A DNA stretch of 36,677 bases from an uncultured Myxococcales bacterium (GTDB lineage: Bacteria; Myxococcota_A; UBA9042). The notes under the pieces were generated by a model. It ran no database searches and was not told the origin of the DNA. It saw only the letters and a program-made list of their open reading frames with translations. The stretch covers positions 1 through 36,677 of the forward strand of contig CAISBR010000243.1 of NCBI GenBank assembly GCA_903883645.1. The letters run 5' to 3'. The translations under genes were made by a program, and so were the position numbers. Shown here one piece after another: positions 24,954 through 32,917 of the stretch; the stretch's first letter is position 1, and every line of letters begins with the position of its first letter.

Positions 24954-25228
24954 TCCCATCCCCTGCGTCGGGCGCACTATTAGCCTGGGCAGTCGAAACG
25001 CCCGACCATCGTAGCGACGGGACCCATGCTGTCAACGGCACCGGCAGCGGCGAGCGAAAATCGTCGCAGGACCGCGGGCAGAAGTGGCAGAAATGCACAT
25101 GTTTTCGCTGTATCGCGCGCCCATGCCCGGCGCGAAAAACCGCCCGCCGCTGCGGCAGTCGCGATCGGTTCGGCGCTAATGTGGCGGTTTTGCGAAAATT
25201 TCGGCGAAGAAGCCCCGGGCAACCCAGG
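24954..25228. other. 275-bp gap inside the CIS operon
   Basis: No credible gene on either strand. An 80-codon frame on the minus strand (to 25222) has no PAAR or OB features and a composition unlike neighbours. A short hairpin (25146-25156, GCCGC-T-GCGGC) followed on the minus strand by T5 (25135-25139) might cause partial termination. A new promoter for gp25-gpJ is also possible, but no clear boxes are seen. Confidence 0.3.
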
Positions 25229-26386
25229 CTAGGCGCCCTTGGCGTTGCGCGAGAAGGACACCGAAGTGCGATAGCCTTCGTCGGGCCGGTAGGTATGCGT
25301 GGCAGCGACGATCAGGTACTTGCCGCTGAACGCCTTACCGAAACCCTCAAATTCAATGGTCTTACCAGGCACACACTTGGGATTGCCGTCGAGCACCACT
25401 TCGCCGGTCAAGAAATCCATCGAGAACTGATCGAACAGCGACTGCGCGAGCGCCTCGGCCTCGGCCTTGGTGTTAACGGGCTGGTCGACGACGACGAACT
25501 TGCGCCCAGTCGAACCGCCGCCCCAAAGCCCCGTGCCGGTATCACTGTGGCCCTTGGTGCCTTCAAAGTTGTACTTCGACGACGTCACCTTGGCGACAAT
25601 GTTCTTCTTGGTAACAAAGTCCCAGCTGCGTACTTCGACAGCGGCGTACTGCTGCACGTTCGACAGGCGAAAGTTGAGGTGCAAGAACGAGCCCGACTCA
25701 CTCTGCCCGCCCTGGCCAGACCGCTCGCGGGAGATCTTCATCACCGGCGCGCTGCTCGGATCGGGCTTGCGGAAGGTGACCTTGGTGGCACCGTCGTCGC
25801 CTGCCTTCATCTCGAGACTCGCACCGATGGCTTGCAAGAACTCGAAATCCGACACATTTAGCTGCGGCACATAGTGGTGCTTGACCTCGGTCGAACCCAC
25901 ATCGCCGGCGCTCATCTTGTCGCTGGTCGTGCCGCCCTGATTGGCCTTCGAGTTGTTGATCACGTCTTTGATAGGCGTGGTGGGCGACACTTCGGGCTTG
26001 AGGCCGTCGCCCCAGGTCTTGCTGCGCTGGCCGCGGGTCAGACGGTGCACCTTGTGGTAGCCCGAAATCGTCGTATGGTAGCCCTGCTCCACATCAAAAC
26101 TGGGCTCGATGTAGCTGATCTCGCCGTGGAGCAGCGTCTCTTGCTTTTCGAGACCGATACCAATCTCGACCTCGGCCCCCGGCTTGAACGAATCGATAAG
26201 ATTCAGCTTTTCGAGCTTCATCATGTCGTATTCGACCGAGAACATGTCGGGCTGGTCCAGCCGCAGATCGACCGACACCGACACAATGCCTTCGCCGGCG
26301 CGGGTCTCGAGATTGTCGCCCGCGTCGGTCTTTATCGACGTGCTGCCTGCAAGTTTTACAGTCAGGCTTGCAACGTTCTTGTCCAT
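25229..26386 (-). CDS. gpD/gp27-like hub protein (Afp8 hub half, spike part absent)
   Basis: A 385-aa protein of the phage late control D/VgrG hub type. It contains GAEVEIGIGLEKQETLLHGE (a beta-barrel hub pattern), ISYIEPSF, GYHKVHRLTRGQRSKTW and the later QLNVSDFEFLQAIG, matching the second hub subdomain. The C-terminus (DGNPKCVPGKTIEFEGFGKA ... GKYLIVAATHTY) closes the gp27-like part. In Afp8 and VgrG an OB-fold and a beta-helix spike usually follow; here the protein ends at the hub. The hub trimer caps the tube at the baseplate. It sits 39 bp downstream of the LysM gene. Confidence 0.8.
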   Translation of the reverse strand: MDKNVASLTVKLAGSTSIKTDAGDNLETRAGEGIVSVSVDLRLDQPDMFSVEYDMMKLEKLNLIDSFKPGAEVEIGIGLEKQETLLHGEISYIEPSFDVEQGYHTTISGYHKVHRLTRGQRSKTWGDGLKPEVSPTTPIKDVINNSKANQGGTTSDKMSAGDVGSTEVKHHYVPQLNVSDFEFLQAIGASLEMKAGDDGATKVTFRKPDPSSAPVMKISRERSGQGGQSESGSFLHLNFRLSNVQQYAAVEVRSWDFVTKKNIVAKVTSSKYNFEGTKGHSDTGTGLWGGGSTGRKFVVVDQPVNTKAEAEALAQSLFDQFSMDFLTGEVVLDGNPKCVPGKTIEFEGFGKAFSGKYLIVAATHTYRPDEGYRTSVSFSRNAKGA

Positions 26387-26425
26387 GACATCACCCTCGT
26401 TTGGTTCGAAACGGACGCGAACAGA

Positions 26426-27103
26426 TCAGCGCAGAATCGGCGGAATCAGCAGGCGCTGACCGGGCTTGAGGTGGATCGGGTCGTCGATGCCGTTGGCCTG
26501 GGCGATGCGCCGCCACTCGCCTGGATCGTCGTACTCCGAAGCCGAGATCGCCTGCAGCGTGTCGCCGCGTCCAACCATGTGCACGTGCGCCGTGTCGGGG
26601 CTCTGCTTGTTTTCGCCCGACTCGGGCCGCTCTTCAGAGAGCGTCAACTTGCAGGTGCAGCGCACCGGTGTGCCGTCGGCGATGAACATGGTGTAGTTCA
26701 CGTCTAGGCCCGTGACCCACCAGATTCCCGTGTTGATCTTGTTAGGACTGGCCTCAGCCCCCCAACCAGGTCCCCACATGAACACCACCCTGGGCGGCCG
26801 GTGCAGGTCTTCGTTGGCCTTGAGCAACGCCTCGAACCATGCGACATGCTTGACGTACACGTTGCCGCGACTGTCAAACTCGTCGAACAGCAGTTCGCCA
26901 AACTCCAGCTGCGCCGGGTTGCCCGACGTAAACTGATGCTTCGGCGCACTTGAGCTGGCCGTACGACCTTGCTTGGGCGTGACCGATTTGGTGACACGCA
27001 CCGCCTCGGGGTTGAACATAAACTCGTGAAATGGCGGAGAAAAATGGCCTTTGCTGGCGTCATCTCCATACACTTCGATTCGGGCCTTGGTGAAGTTAGA
27101 CAT
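26426..27103 (-). CDS. LysM-containing baseplate hub-adaptor protein (Afp7-like)
   Basis: A 225-aa protein. The N-terminal part (FHEFMFNPEAVRVTKSVTPK ... GNPAQLEFGELLFDEFDSRG) matches the CIS tube-adaptor family, whose members carry FNPxxxxxxK near the start and an LxFxxxLFDT-like strand. The C-terminus is a LysM domain (about 174-223): HVHMVGRGDTLQAIS, EWRRIAQANGIDDP, LKPGQRLLIPP. The adaptor joins the tube to the hub trimer; the LysM may be structural rather than wall-binding, as in gp53. The ATG lies 8 bp inside the end of the large upstream gene and has AAGGGGG upstream, so it is translationally coupled. Confidence 0.85.
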   Translation of the reverse strand: MSNFTKARIEVYGDDASKGHFSPPFHEFMFNPEAVRVTKSVTPKQGRTASSSAPKHQFTSGNPAQLEFGELLFDEFDSRGNVYVKHVAWFEALLKANEDLHRPPRVVFMWGPGWGAEASPNKINTGIWWVTGLDVNYTMFIADGTPVRCTCKLTLSEERPESGENKQSPDTAHVHMVGRGDTLQAISASEYDDPGEWRRIAQANGIDDPIHLKPGQRLLIPPILR

Positions 27104-30100
27104 GGAGCCCCCTTCGCTCTCGCTCGCGCTTGATCCGAACCATCACTGCCCGCGCGATCTTCATCGCCAAGGCCTCGATATCCTGAACGTTGGCTGCGTG
27201 TTCGTCCGCACCGTCGCGGGCTTTTTGACCGCCGCCTTCGCCGCCAGCCTTGCCGGCCTTGTGGTCGCCCACACCGACGATCGGCACTCCCAGCGATGGA
27301 TCCGCGCCGCTGGTCACGATCGATTCGGACAACGGCTTTGCCGCCGCCGCCGCCACCACCGCCTGCGCCGCCGGAGCGACCAGGGGCAGCATGTTGCCCG
27401 TCGGGCTTGAAGTAACTGAAAGCACACGGGTCATCGCCGCGGCTTGCGCACCTTGACCCGACGCTGTCGCGCCGCCGCGCCGACCCGAAGCCGCCACCGC
27501 GTCGGCCATCGAATGGACCGTAGCGCCGGCATCGCCAGCCGAGAAATTCGTCGGAATCACCGGAGCGCCGTCAAAGTCGGGCAACCGCATCGGCCGCTGT
27601 GCTGAAGTCGTCGCGCTGGAGCCTTGACGGCGACCCATCACCGACTGGCTGAGCCGGTCCGCACCGCGCACCACACCGGTCGCAGGCGCCGCTTCGCCAA
27701 AGAATACATCGCCTTCGCCCATCGACGCGCCGGTCAGGCCCAGCAACTCGCCGCCACCTAGCGAGGCCGCGCCGTAGCCAAAGCGCCGCTCGCCGCGGGC
27801 GGTCGCCATGCGGGTCAAGCTCTGGATCGTCGCGTGCACGTTGCCTTTGGGCGTAGTGTGCAGGCCTTTGCTGCCGCGCGACTGCCAAGCTGCGCGACGC
27901 TGCTGACCGAAAAGATTGCGACCGCGAGCCAAGCCAACGGGCGCAAACTCATGCAGTTTGACCGCAGCCAGCTTGCGCGAAGCCGCCGCCTGGGCGGGCT
28001 TGGCCGGCACCCGAGCCGACGACTCGCCGGCATCCACTGTAGCTTCTTGCACTTGCGTGGCTTCGGCCGCGGGTTGCAGCAAAGTTTGCTCGGTCTCCGC
28101 CGTGCGCATCGTCCGGCCCGCCGGCTTGCTGCCGAACAGGTCGCCGCTGCTGAGCGCCGCCAAAGCGGCCAAGCCGGTCAGCACCATGGTGTTGCCGTCG
28201 CCCGTTGCCGGCACCGCGTCGCGCTTGCGGTTGGCTAGCAGGTCCGCCGCCAGCGGGGTACTTGCGGTGGTCGCTGCGGCCGAGGTTCGCGGCGCCCGGC
28301 GCTCGCTGCCGCGCAGCGCGGGGCCCTCACCAGGAGCAAACTCATTGTTTGTGCTGCCAATTTCAAATTCACTTGCGTCGCTCGTCTGCAGCAAGTCGCC
28401 CACGGCGGCGTCGCGACCGGCCAGCGCTGTCGCTTTGGCGAGCACCTGCCGCGCCACATCGCTCCGCCCCAGCCACTTGGCAGCAAACGCGGTGGCGACA
28501 TCGCTGGCACCGCCAGGCACCGACTCGCCCAGTGCCTCTAAGATGGCTCGAAGGGCGCGCGGGGTCGGATTCTGCAAACCCAACGACGCGATCGGCGCTG
28601 CTGCGGCCGTAGCTGCCTGACGATTGAGCCGCGTGCCTGAGCTGCGGGCCGAGTCGACTAGCGACCGCTTCGCAAGGGCCGCCGGAGTCTGGACGCTGCC
28701 CGATGCTACACCAGCCAGAGCCGCACCACGGTCACTCGCACCATTCGCCGGTGGCGCACGCTCCGACTGAGTTGCACTGCGAGCCGAGGTAGACTTGGCT
28801 GCAGCCTTATCGACGGCGCGCCGGGCTGCCGCCACACTGCCGACCGTAGCCTCGGCAGACGCCGCGTCGCCAAGCTCAAGCTCGTTGGCCAAGCTCAGCA
28901 ATTCACCTGCAGTATCGGGCCGATCGGCCTGTGCAGCTGCCACAGACTTGGACGATAGCCATGTGCTGAGCGCGTCGGCCCGTCCCGCAGGTCGCACAGC
29001 CAGCAGGCCAAGCTCGCCGCGACCCGCTACCTGGCTGACCACGCCCTGACCCGCCTGGTCGGCCAGCCAAGTCGACTGCACGCGGCCGCGAAGGTAGTCG
29101 ATCGTCCGAGCTGCCGCCGCGATGGCGGGCGCTGCACCCATGCCTGCCGACCTGCGCCCAACTTCGGACTCGCCCGCGGCTGCGCCGAATGGAGTCGCGC
29201 CGCCCACTTGCGTCGATTTGCTGAATGGAGCCGTGCGCCCCGCCGGAACCGAGCTAGCCTGGGGACTTGCGACCCCACGCTGCGCTGCGGCTGATGTGGC
29301 CAACCGCACCGTTGCCGACTCGGCGGCCGCAGCGCGCGCAGTACGGACGCCTGGGCTGACGAAATCGGCGGCAAACTCGGCAAAATCAGTGCTAGTATCG
29401 AGCCATTCGCCGGGAGCTTCGCGGACGGACGGACCCGCCTGAGCCGCCACACTTGGCTTGGCCCAGCCGCGGTCGGCCACGCTCAGTTCGAAGCCAGACC
29501 GCTCGGCCACACGGGCACTTACGCCCGCTGCCACGGCGCCGATAAGCCCGGGAAGGCCTAGGGTGGCCAGTTTGGAAGGCGCCCCCACCGTGCCAGCCAC
29601 GTGCCCAAGCCCAAGGGGGGCTCGCACGGCGCCACCCGGCCCCGATGCCACGCCATCCCCGCCGGTCAAAGCGCCGAATGGGCCAACGGAAGTCTTTGCC
29701 GCCACGGCGGTCGCGAGACGCGTGCGCTCAGCGGTGGCAACACGTGCATTTTCAAGATGCTGCCTGGCAATTCGCGCCGCGTGCGGAGCCACCCAAGACG
29801 GCAAAGCGGCTGCGGCGCGCTGCGACTGCACCGGCACGCTCATTCCACGCGCGTCGGTGGCGCTGCGCAGGGGCATCGCGGCCGTGTCGTCGCCAGCAAC
29901 GTCGTCTTGTGCCGCGACATCTTGCCTAAGTTCAAGAATTTGACGGTCAGGCGAAGACCCGACGAGTGCCGATTCGCGTCGGTCCGCTGAAGAACCAGAA
30001 CTTGCAGGAGCGAAGCTAGAGCCGGCAGTTGCGTGGCCAGAGCGAGCTGGAGCGCCGGCGTAGGCTCGACCTGCAGCATCAACCCAGCGCGCCCAAGCCG

Positions 30101-31760
30101 AGGCTGGACCTGCGTTCGTGACCGCACGGGCGCTCGCCACACCGACCGGCAGCGAACCATCGTCGCCCAGCGATGCCAGCCCCGCCACACTTCGCTGACC
30201 CGTGGTCGCCGCACGCTCGCCGCGCAGCCAAGTCTTGTGGGCCAAGTCGACCATGCCCTGCAGTGCCAGCGTAGCGCGACCTCCCGCAACCGTAGTCGGC
30301 GCGGAGGCTTGAGCAGCGACTCTACCCGCAGCTGTTGCACGATTCGCCACTGGCGCTGCGGCAACGCCGCTCCACGCCTGCTGCGCTGCGGCAAAGGCCG
30401 AAACCTGCGCAGCAATCGACGTCGCCGAGGTAGGTTTGGTCGAAGACGCCAGGGCCGCGACTCGGCCTACCGACGGCGCACGTGCTGTCGATGACGCAGC
30501 AGAAACGCTCTCGGACGCGCCAGCCTGGGCCAATGGCGCCGCGAGCCGGATGGCAGCCTGAGGAGTCGAGCCACCAGCACGCGCAAGACCACTCTTAGCA
30601 GCAGGATTCTCAGTCTGAGCGGCTTGCGCCCCGGCCCCATGACCCAGCGCCGCAGCCCCTTTACCCAGTGCCGCAGCCCCTTGACCCAGCGCCGCAGCCC
30701 CTTGACCCAGTGCCGCAGCCCCTTGACCCAGTGCCGCAGCCCGGCTAGCCGAAGGCGCACGTGCAGTAGATGACGTAGCCGAAACTGCGTCAAAGTCGGG
30801 CGTTGCAGCTTGATCGGGCTCAGCAGCCAGATTCAGAAAGCCCATATCGGCCGCAGCTTCGGCCATGCGCAGCGCGCGCGACGGTAGCTCGGCCTGAACT
30901 TGGGCCACGGCCGCCCATGGATTGAGGGCCATGCCCCGGCGTGCCGGCGTGGCAGCTGAACCCCGCAGATTCGCGACAGATCTTGCGTTGGCACGGGCCA
31001 TCAGCGCGGCGATCGAGCCGCCAACAATCGAATCACCCGCAGAGGCAGCCAGGGCGGCAGGTCGCTGCGCATCGGCGGCGGAGCCAAGTCGTGCCGGGTC
31101 CGCAACGCTGCGCCCGGCGGCTAGAGCTTCGGCGATCGCGGCGTCGGGGCTATTGGGCCCCACAATCCCAGCCTGCTGGGGCACAGAGACCCCAGTAGCT
31201 GATTGGGAGGCATCGACACGCAACTGAGCGAGCAGGCGTCGCAATTCGCGAAGTTTGGTCTGAACTGCCGGCGACTTCTTGGCCGCGGCCGCTTTCTTGC
31301 CACCCGTTGGACCAGCCGCAGCACGCGCTTTGGCCATCGCCGTGGTCGCGGTGGTCTTGCCGCTGCGGAGCGACGCCTGACTGACCGCTTGCTCTTCGAG
31401 GTCGGCTAGTTCTGCGCCGCCCTCCTCTTCCTCAAGTACAATCTGGACTAGATCAGCCAGTTCGCCGAGTTGCAGCGAGCGCATACCCGGGCTGAGGCGT
31501 TGTAGCAGTTGCGGCGCCGAAGCCAATTCGGAAGCAATATTCCAGGCTTGCGGTCCAAAGCTGCCGCCCAAGGTGGCTAGGCCGTTCAGAGCGCTTATCC
31601 AGTCGCCATGCCGACCCGCGCTTGCATCGAATGCCGCGGCGGTACGCCGACTAACCGAGCGCTCGTCGCCCCAACGCGCAACAACGGCGTGGTGCAGCGT
31701 CAAGACGTCGTCGGTAACGGGCAAGCTCTGGTTGGCCAGATCCTGAGTATTTTCAGCCAC
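27096..31760 (-). CDS. Giant Ala/Ser/Gly-rich CIS protein of unknown role
   Basis: A 1554-aa protein without a signal peptide. The N-terminal ~130 residues look folded and helical (TLHHAVVARWGDERS ... GELADLVQIVLEEEEGGAELADLEEQ). A very long region of Ala, Ser, Gly, Thr and Val with many 'AAxxARxAS' segments and one heptad tandem repeat (AALGQGA, five copies) follows. The last ~30 residues (DIEALAMKIARAVMVRIKRE...) form a charged amphipathic helix. It has almost no Cys. The GTG start has GGGAGG 5 bp upstream. Sitting between tube and LysM adaptor, it occupies the afp6-like slot but is far larger. It could be a tape measure, a lumen filler, a cargo protein or a sheath-tube regulator; none is proven. 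Confidence 0.6.
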   Translation of the reverse strand: MAENTQDLANQSLPVTDDVLTLHHAVVARWGDERSVSRRTAAAFDASAGRHGDWISALNGLATLGGSFGPQAWNIASELASAPQLLQRLSPGMRSLQLGELADLVQIVLEEEEGGAELADLEEQAVSQASLRSGKTTATTAMAKARAAAGPTGGKKAAAAKKSPAVQTKLRELRRLLAQLRVDASQSATGVSVPQQAGIVGPNSPDAAIAEALAAGRSVADPARLGSAADAQRPAALAASAGDSIVGGSIAALMARANARSVANLRGSAATPARRGMALNPWAAVAQVQAELPSRALRMAEAAADMGFLNLAAEPDQAATPDFDAVSATSSTARAPSASRAAALGQGAAALGQGAAALGQGAAALGKGAAALGHGAGAQAAQTENPAAKSGLARAGGSTPQAAIRLAAPLAQAGASESVSAASSTARAPSVGRVAALASSTKPTSATSIAAQVSAFAAAQQAWSGVAAAPVANRATAAGRVAAQASAPTTVAGGRATLALQGMVDLAHKTWLRGERAATTGQRSVAGLASLGDDGSLPVGVASARAVTNAGPASAWARWVDAAGRAYAGAPARSGHATAGSSFAPASSGSSADRRESALVGSSPDRQILELRQDVAAQDDVAGDDTAAMPLRSATDARGMSVPVQSQRAAAALPSWVAPHAARIARQHLENARVATAERTRLATAVAAKTSVGPFGALTGGDGVASGPGGAVRAPLGLGHVAGTVGAPSKLATLGLPGLIGAVAAGVSARVAERSGFELSVADRGWAKPSVAAQAGPSVREAPGEWLDTSTDFAEFAADFVSPGVRTARAAAAESATVRLATSAAAQRGVASPQASSVPAGRTAPFSKSTQVGGATPFGAAAGESEVGRRSAGMGAAPAIAAAARTIDYLRGRVQSTWLADQAGQGVVSQVAGRGELGLLAVRPAGRADALSTWLSSKSVAAAQADRPDTAGELLSLANELELGDAASAEATVGSVAAARRAVDKAAAKSTSARSATQSERAPPANGASDRGAALAGVASGSVQTPAALAKRSLVDSARSSGTRLNRQAATAAAAPIASLGLQNPTPRALRAILEALGESVPGGASDVATAFAAKWLGRSDVARQVLAKATALAGRDAAVGDLLQTSDASEFEIGSTNNEFAPGEGPALRGSERRAPRTSAAATTASTPLAADLLANRKRDAVPATGDGNTMVLTGLAALAALSSGDLFGSKPAGRTMRTAETEQTLLQPAAEATQVQEATVDAGESSARVPAKPAQAAASRKLAAVKLHEFAPVGLARGRNLFGQQRRAAWQSRGSKGLHTTPKGNVHATIQSLTRMATARGERRFGYGAASLGGGELLGLTGASMGEGDVFFGEAAPATGVVRGADRLSQSVMGRRQGSSATTSAQRPMRLPDFDGAPVIPTNFSAGDAGATVHSMADAVAASGRRGGATASGQGAQAAAMTRVLSVTSSPTGNMLPLVAPAAQAVVAAAAAKPLSESIVTSGADPSLGVPIVGVGDHKAGKAGGEGGGQKARDGADEHAANVQDIEALAMKIARAVMVRIKRERERRGLHV
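30640..30744 (-). repeat. Five tandem copies of a 21-bp unit encoding AALGQGA
   Basis: Units at 30640, 30661, 30682, 30703 and 30724 (unit tgacccagcgccgcagcccc with small changes; the last diverges at its end) encode AALGQGA-type heptads (one has K, one H). The near-identity at DNA level points to recent expansion and a copy number that may vary between strains. Confidence 0.9.
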
Positions 31761-31802
31761 GGGAACCTCCCAAGCTGCGAGTCGACTACTGCCTAGTCAG
31801 CC

Positions 31803-32618
31803 CTAAGCGGGCTTGTAGGTGAAATAGTCATACGCGACGCGGATTTGCTCAAAGCCAACCTGACCCGACATCGAATTGAAGCCGGGGCCGGTGTACTCGA
31901 CAAAGAAGCATTCAGTGAAATCGTAGTAGCCGATCGGCTGATAGCCGCGGTCCAAGCACTCGATCGTCAAGATGAATCGCCCGGCGGCGCCGGTTGGGAT
32001 CATCGTGCCCTGCAGACCGAGCTGCAGCAAGTTGAAGAATTCGCCGGTCGAGGCAAACCAACCGCGCTTCAGTGTCAGCGGCTCGAACTTGCCCGGGCCG
32101 CGCATGCTGTGGACCCACTCGTTGTTGCCACCCGAGCGAACCGGCACGGGCTCAGCCTTCCACGACAAACCTCCGATTTCACTGAACATTCCGTACTTGG
32201 TTCCGGAGATGGTCAGATTAAAGGCGTAAGCCACATCGGGGTCACCCGGCTCTTTGGTGCTGTTCGAAGCCTGCCCACCACCGCCAACCGGCACGACCAA
32301 GTCGAGCACAGGCGGCTGCCAGGCCTTGGGAGGGGGGGTCTTGGGCTTGGCGGGAATCTTGGCCGGCGTCTTGGGGGCCGGCTTGGGAGCGGGCTTCGGC
32401 GCCGGTTTTGGAGCGGGCTTCGGCGCGGGCTTCTTGGGCTGATCCATTGCGGCGAGGGCCAGTTGCTCTTCGCCGTGCGGGCCGATCCATTCCGGCGCAG
32501 TGGCCGGCAGGGCGATCAGCGAGCCTTGTGCGCGCGAAGGCTCGGCCGCCACGGTTTGAACGCGGCTGCGGGCGGTGATCGCCTTGGGCGAAGCAGAGGT
32601 GGGGAGGTTGGCTGCCAT
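31803..32618 (-). CDS. CIS tail tube protein (gp19-like) with long KPAP-rich N-terminal extension
   Basis: A 271-aa protein. Residues about 128-271 match the tube protein family: AYAFNLTISGTKYGMFSEIG, MRGPGKFEPLTLKRGWF, ILTIECLDRGYQPIGYYDF, MSGQVGFEQIRVAYDYF. Family members are usually ~150 residues; here ~127 extra residues precede the domain, including KKPAPKPAPKPAPKPAPKP (about 62-83) and a Pro/Lys linker. The extension is genuinely translated: the ATG at 32618 has a strong GGAGG site 5 bp upstream, whereas the internal ATG at 32447 has none. Tube subunits stack into the inner tube, so an extension must project inward or outward. This is the only tube gene seen. Confidence 0.88.
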   Translation of the reverse strand: MAANLPTSASPKAITARSRVQTVAAEPSRAQGSLIALPATAPEWIGPHGEEQLALAAMDQPKKPAPKPAPKPAPKPAPKPAPKTPAKIPAKPKTPPPKAWQPPVLDLVVPVGGGGQASNSTKEPGDPDVAYAFNLTISGTKYGMFSEIGGLSWKAEPVPVRSGGNNEWVHSMRGPGKFEPLTLKRGWFASTGEFFNLLQLGLQGTMIPTGAAGRFILTIECLDRGYQPIGYYDFTECFFVEYTGPGFNSMSGQVGFEQIRVAYDYFTYKPA

Positions 32619-32917
32619 GGTTTCCTCCGAAAATCAGGTACGTGGAACAGGGTGCCCGGACGGGGCTGGCTCTGTGGTGGACCGCGGCATCTGCAGCGGG
32701 TCCGAAGGTCGTTCTGGGTCGACGCGGTGTGCGTCGTTCTGGCGCTTGGCGGTTCTAGGCGGGGTCGCACCCTCTGCCGTCGCCGAGTTCATCTTATGCA
32801 CAATGTATGCCAGGGTCACGCAGATTTCGCTGAGGTGGTGCCCCTAGACCCCAGTTCGGCGCCGATTGGCGATCGCGCAAACTCTCTGCCCACTAGCCGC
32901 CGTGCGCGGGAGCCTTG
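32619..32917. other. 299-bp gap between sheath and tube genes
   Basis: No supported gene. A 61-codon frame on the minus strand (32634-32819) starts from an ATG without a ribosome binding site and has a composition unlike CIS proteins. The gap holds the candidate promoter listed separately and would give the tube gene a leader of about 170 bases. Confidence 0.4.
32791..32819 (-). promoter_or_regulatory. Candidate promoter ahead of the tube gene
   Basis: On the minus strand, GTGACC (32819-32814) and TAAGAT (32796-32791) are spaced 17 bp. Each matches four of six consensus bases. Extra tube expression would be sensible because tube and sheath are needed in many copies. Confidence 0.35.

Noticed and set aside
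25135..25156. Possible intrinsic terminator in the hub-gp25 gap
   Set aside because: The stem is only 4-5 bp with a tiny loop and the T5 tract is separated from it; an active terminator here would cut off essential baseplate genes.
24980..25222. 80-codon minus-strand frame considered as a PAAR or spike
   Set aside because: No PAAR repeats or OB-fold strands; Ala/Arg/Phe mix unlike neighbours.
32634..32819. 61-codon minus-strand frame in the sheath-tube gap
   Set aside because: It has no ribosome binding site, no recognisable domain, and overlaps the promoter candidate.
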